Shown: positions 49,232 to 52,200 of the stretch, piece after piece | How positions within the stretch are numbered: position 1 is the first letter of the stretch | Layout of the letters: each line of letters starts with the position of its first letter | Assembly (NCBI RefSeq): GCF_008831285.2 | Contig: NC_045148.1 | Location: 3,350,001 to 3,414,000 of the forward strand | DNA: 64,000 nt | Source: Nymphaea colorata | Taxonomy: Eukaryota; Streptophyta; Magnoliopsida; Nymphaeales; Nymphaeaceae | Direction: 5' to 3' | Program-made: the position numbers and the translations under genes | Notes under the pieces: generated by a model | Seen by the model: the letters and a program-made list of their open reading frames with translations, nothing else | Databases searched by the model: none | Told to the model about the DNA's origin: nothing

Positions 49232-52200
49232 TGCTATACCCCGTACACACATTTTCTAAAGTTGTCATCTCTGTACCTGTATCTTTTTACCGGTACTTGA
49301 ACTGTACCTTTACCCATGTGACTTAGCATCCGAGTGAGAAAAATAAAAAGGGAATGTTTGAACTAGAGGAGTCTAAAAGCTGCCATTGGACACCAGAGAA
49401 ATCTGTGAAGAGGGATGCTGATCAACTGAGAAATAAAAGGGAACTGAAGAGGAATGCTGGTTTGGACTGCCTCCAGAGAAAAACCACCTTTCTTGTGCTG
49501 GAGACATATTGAATATTCCATGGGTCATCCGAAATGCAATGCTGGTCTCAGATCACCAAAAAAACTTTGCTGCTGGAATTGAGGAGCACACACACACGTA
49601 AGGAGAGAGTGAACAAAATCAATCAATCGCACCCTAAACCCCTTTCCATTTAAATTTTACTAACAAATAATTTTAAAGAAAACCAAAAATTGGATAGAAA
49701 AGGACTTAATGTGGGTTGACCGCATCCGGCTTACGTTTGACATGACCAAAAATGGGCGAAAGAGCGTAGATGTGTGTGGAGAGCACACCTGCATCCACAC
49801 CTGCACTTGCATCTCACCAACGTGGATGTGACACCCAAAATGCAGTGGCCATGTAATGTAGGACAAGAACCACGATAAAACCATCAAATATTCATATATA
49901 TATTTCAGAATTCACAAAATAACAAACTTCAGTTTTCAACAACACAAGACAAAAGAGAACCCAGTTGACGATCCAAGCCGACTCAGGTAGGTCTTGACTC
50001 ATGGACCTATAAATTGATGATCCTAGCCTACTCGAGCAACTTGTGAGTTGGATTGACGAGTTTGCCAAATATGGTTCTATTGTCTCAGTTGAATCTCCAT
50101 ACACTGGTAGGTTTACTTAGTTTAATTCCAATAAGTCCATAGGGCAAGGCTAGCTTAGTCATTTAATTGAAATGCCTTTTTGCATGAATTCTGATGTTTC
50201 TTGGATCTTTGTATTTATATTTACCAATAAAAGATGAAAATAACGATATTTAACATTCATTATTGACCAGAAGCACAATATTTATAGTTAAGATCTTTAT
50301 CGATTTCTTTTTTTTTATTCTGAAATCAACCTGTACATTTCCTTCTTAAAAAGTTGGTGTTAGATTGTTTACAAGTACATAGATATGTAAATTTGTATAA
50401 TATCATATATTATCTCTATAAATATATGTCAATTTTTTACTTATATGTTTGAGTTATATATGTCTTTATGTATTTCATTTTTTGCTTTTCTGTATTTTAT
50501 CCTTTTTTCTTTTTTCACATTATTATTTTTATTGTTTCGTTGTTGTTGCCAATGCTAATTCCAATGGCTAGATTTCTAACTGTTGTCCTGCACTATTATC
50601 TCGTTTCTTACTTCTATATATTGGGGACTGTGATCCCTTGTATGGTATGGCCTGACTGCCTTCTTTTTGTATTTGTTTCTGGATTAATACAGTTCTGTTT
50701 CCTTGTATGTGTTAAGAATTTTGTTTTGGCTGAGTGCCTGAGTTGTCTGATTGATCTCTCTTGAGGCTGTCTGCTGACCAGATGGCATCTGTTTGGGACC
50801 TGATTTGCAGTCGGAAGACATGAATTTAGTTGCGTTCTGTCATTTGAACATCTAATAGTTGACTTCTTCTGTTTGGCTCTGAATGTTGATAGCATGTAAA
50901 TGCTTGGATTTTCAAATCAGTGTTTGTCTTTGAGGTTCTCTATGTTAGAGTGACTGAAGATCTCAAAATCTAGGTTTAGTTTTCGTGTAGCATTTCTATG
51001 GCAGCAAATCTGTAGTATTATTTCTTTGAAATTTCAATTTGTTGATAGTTGAATGACGTGAATGCTGCTAGAACAGTAGTTTCTTGGTTCACTAAATTTC
51101 ATTGCTGTATTATGGCTTGGTTTATCAAGAATAATTTTCCATATGTTCTAACCTATGCAAAATATGGAAAGATATTCTTAGCATGCTTGAATTCTTCTTG
51201 TTAACTAGCCATCTGGTTGGTTAATTAAATGTTAGCATGCTCTTGTTCCTCTGTAGGTGCCTAGAATGTCTCTGATTGGTCCACTCATTGATCGCACAAG
51301 GGGTTTGTTGACTGTAGAATCACCATATTGCTCAGAGAAATTGCAAATTGGGCTCGACATAAGTTGCAAGTATCTTACACGACAGAAAATGAACTTGCAT
51401 GCTCAGAGGTACAATTTGAACTCTAAAGCACAACCTTTTTGTTTTATATGTTCTTTTGTTGAAGTTATGACCTTGTGCTTCAGACCTTTTATTTGGTCAT
51501 CTAGTTGGAAGTTGGAACTTGAAGAACTTCTGGTATTGAATTGTTGCTATGTTTAAGATTTAAGATATTTTGATGATTAAATGGTGTCTAAGGAGTAAAA
51601 AGTTTAGTACATCAAAACCTTAGGTTATGTACCTTCAACAGCCAATGTTTCTCCCTCTTTTACAACTTTTTATGGTCAGTGAGGAGGAATTTAGTCTATT
51701 GACCTAAGAACTGAATTTGCTTTACAGTTTCCACTTCTGAGGTTAAGATGATGTGTGTTCTGTTACAGATGGACATCAAATTGCATATAGTCTATCTATT
51801 TGGTATGTAAGCAGTTTTTCTTAAGCCATGACATAGAAAATTCGGTTTCGGCAAGTATAATGCTGACAAATAGTTATAAAGACATGTACATTGGCTGTTG
51901 AACAATCATCATCAGTTTTGTGCTCCTGGAGTAAACTTGCCCAAACAAGTCGTCACGCCCTCCTCTTCAGTTGAGCAATCATTATCATTTTTTTGCTCTA
52001 GAAGGCTTGTAAATTCCTCTTTGTACTCCAAAGGTCTGTAAACTGAATCTCTTGATTTGGAGAATACTCTTCCCTTCTTGTAAACCTCTTCCCTTGAAAA
52101 GAATTCTCAATAAAATAGGAAATAAAGGAGACATCTTTGGTTGCATATACATGACCAGTTGAAGGGTCTAGAGTCTAGACACTTATATCCTTTTTGAGTA

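Noticed and set aside
50468-50764. 98-codon hydrophobic ORF
   Set aside because: T-rich intron sequence with no start context, splice-bounded partner or known domain; no support for a membrane protein gene.
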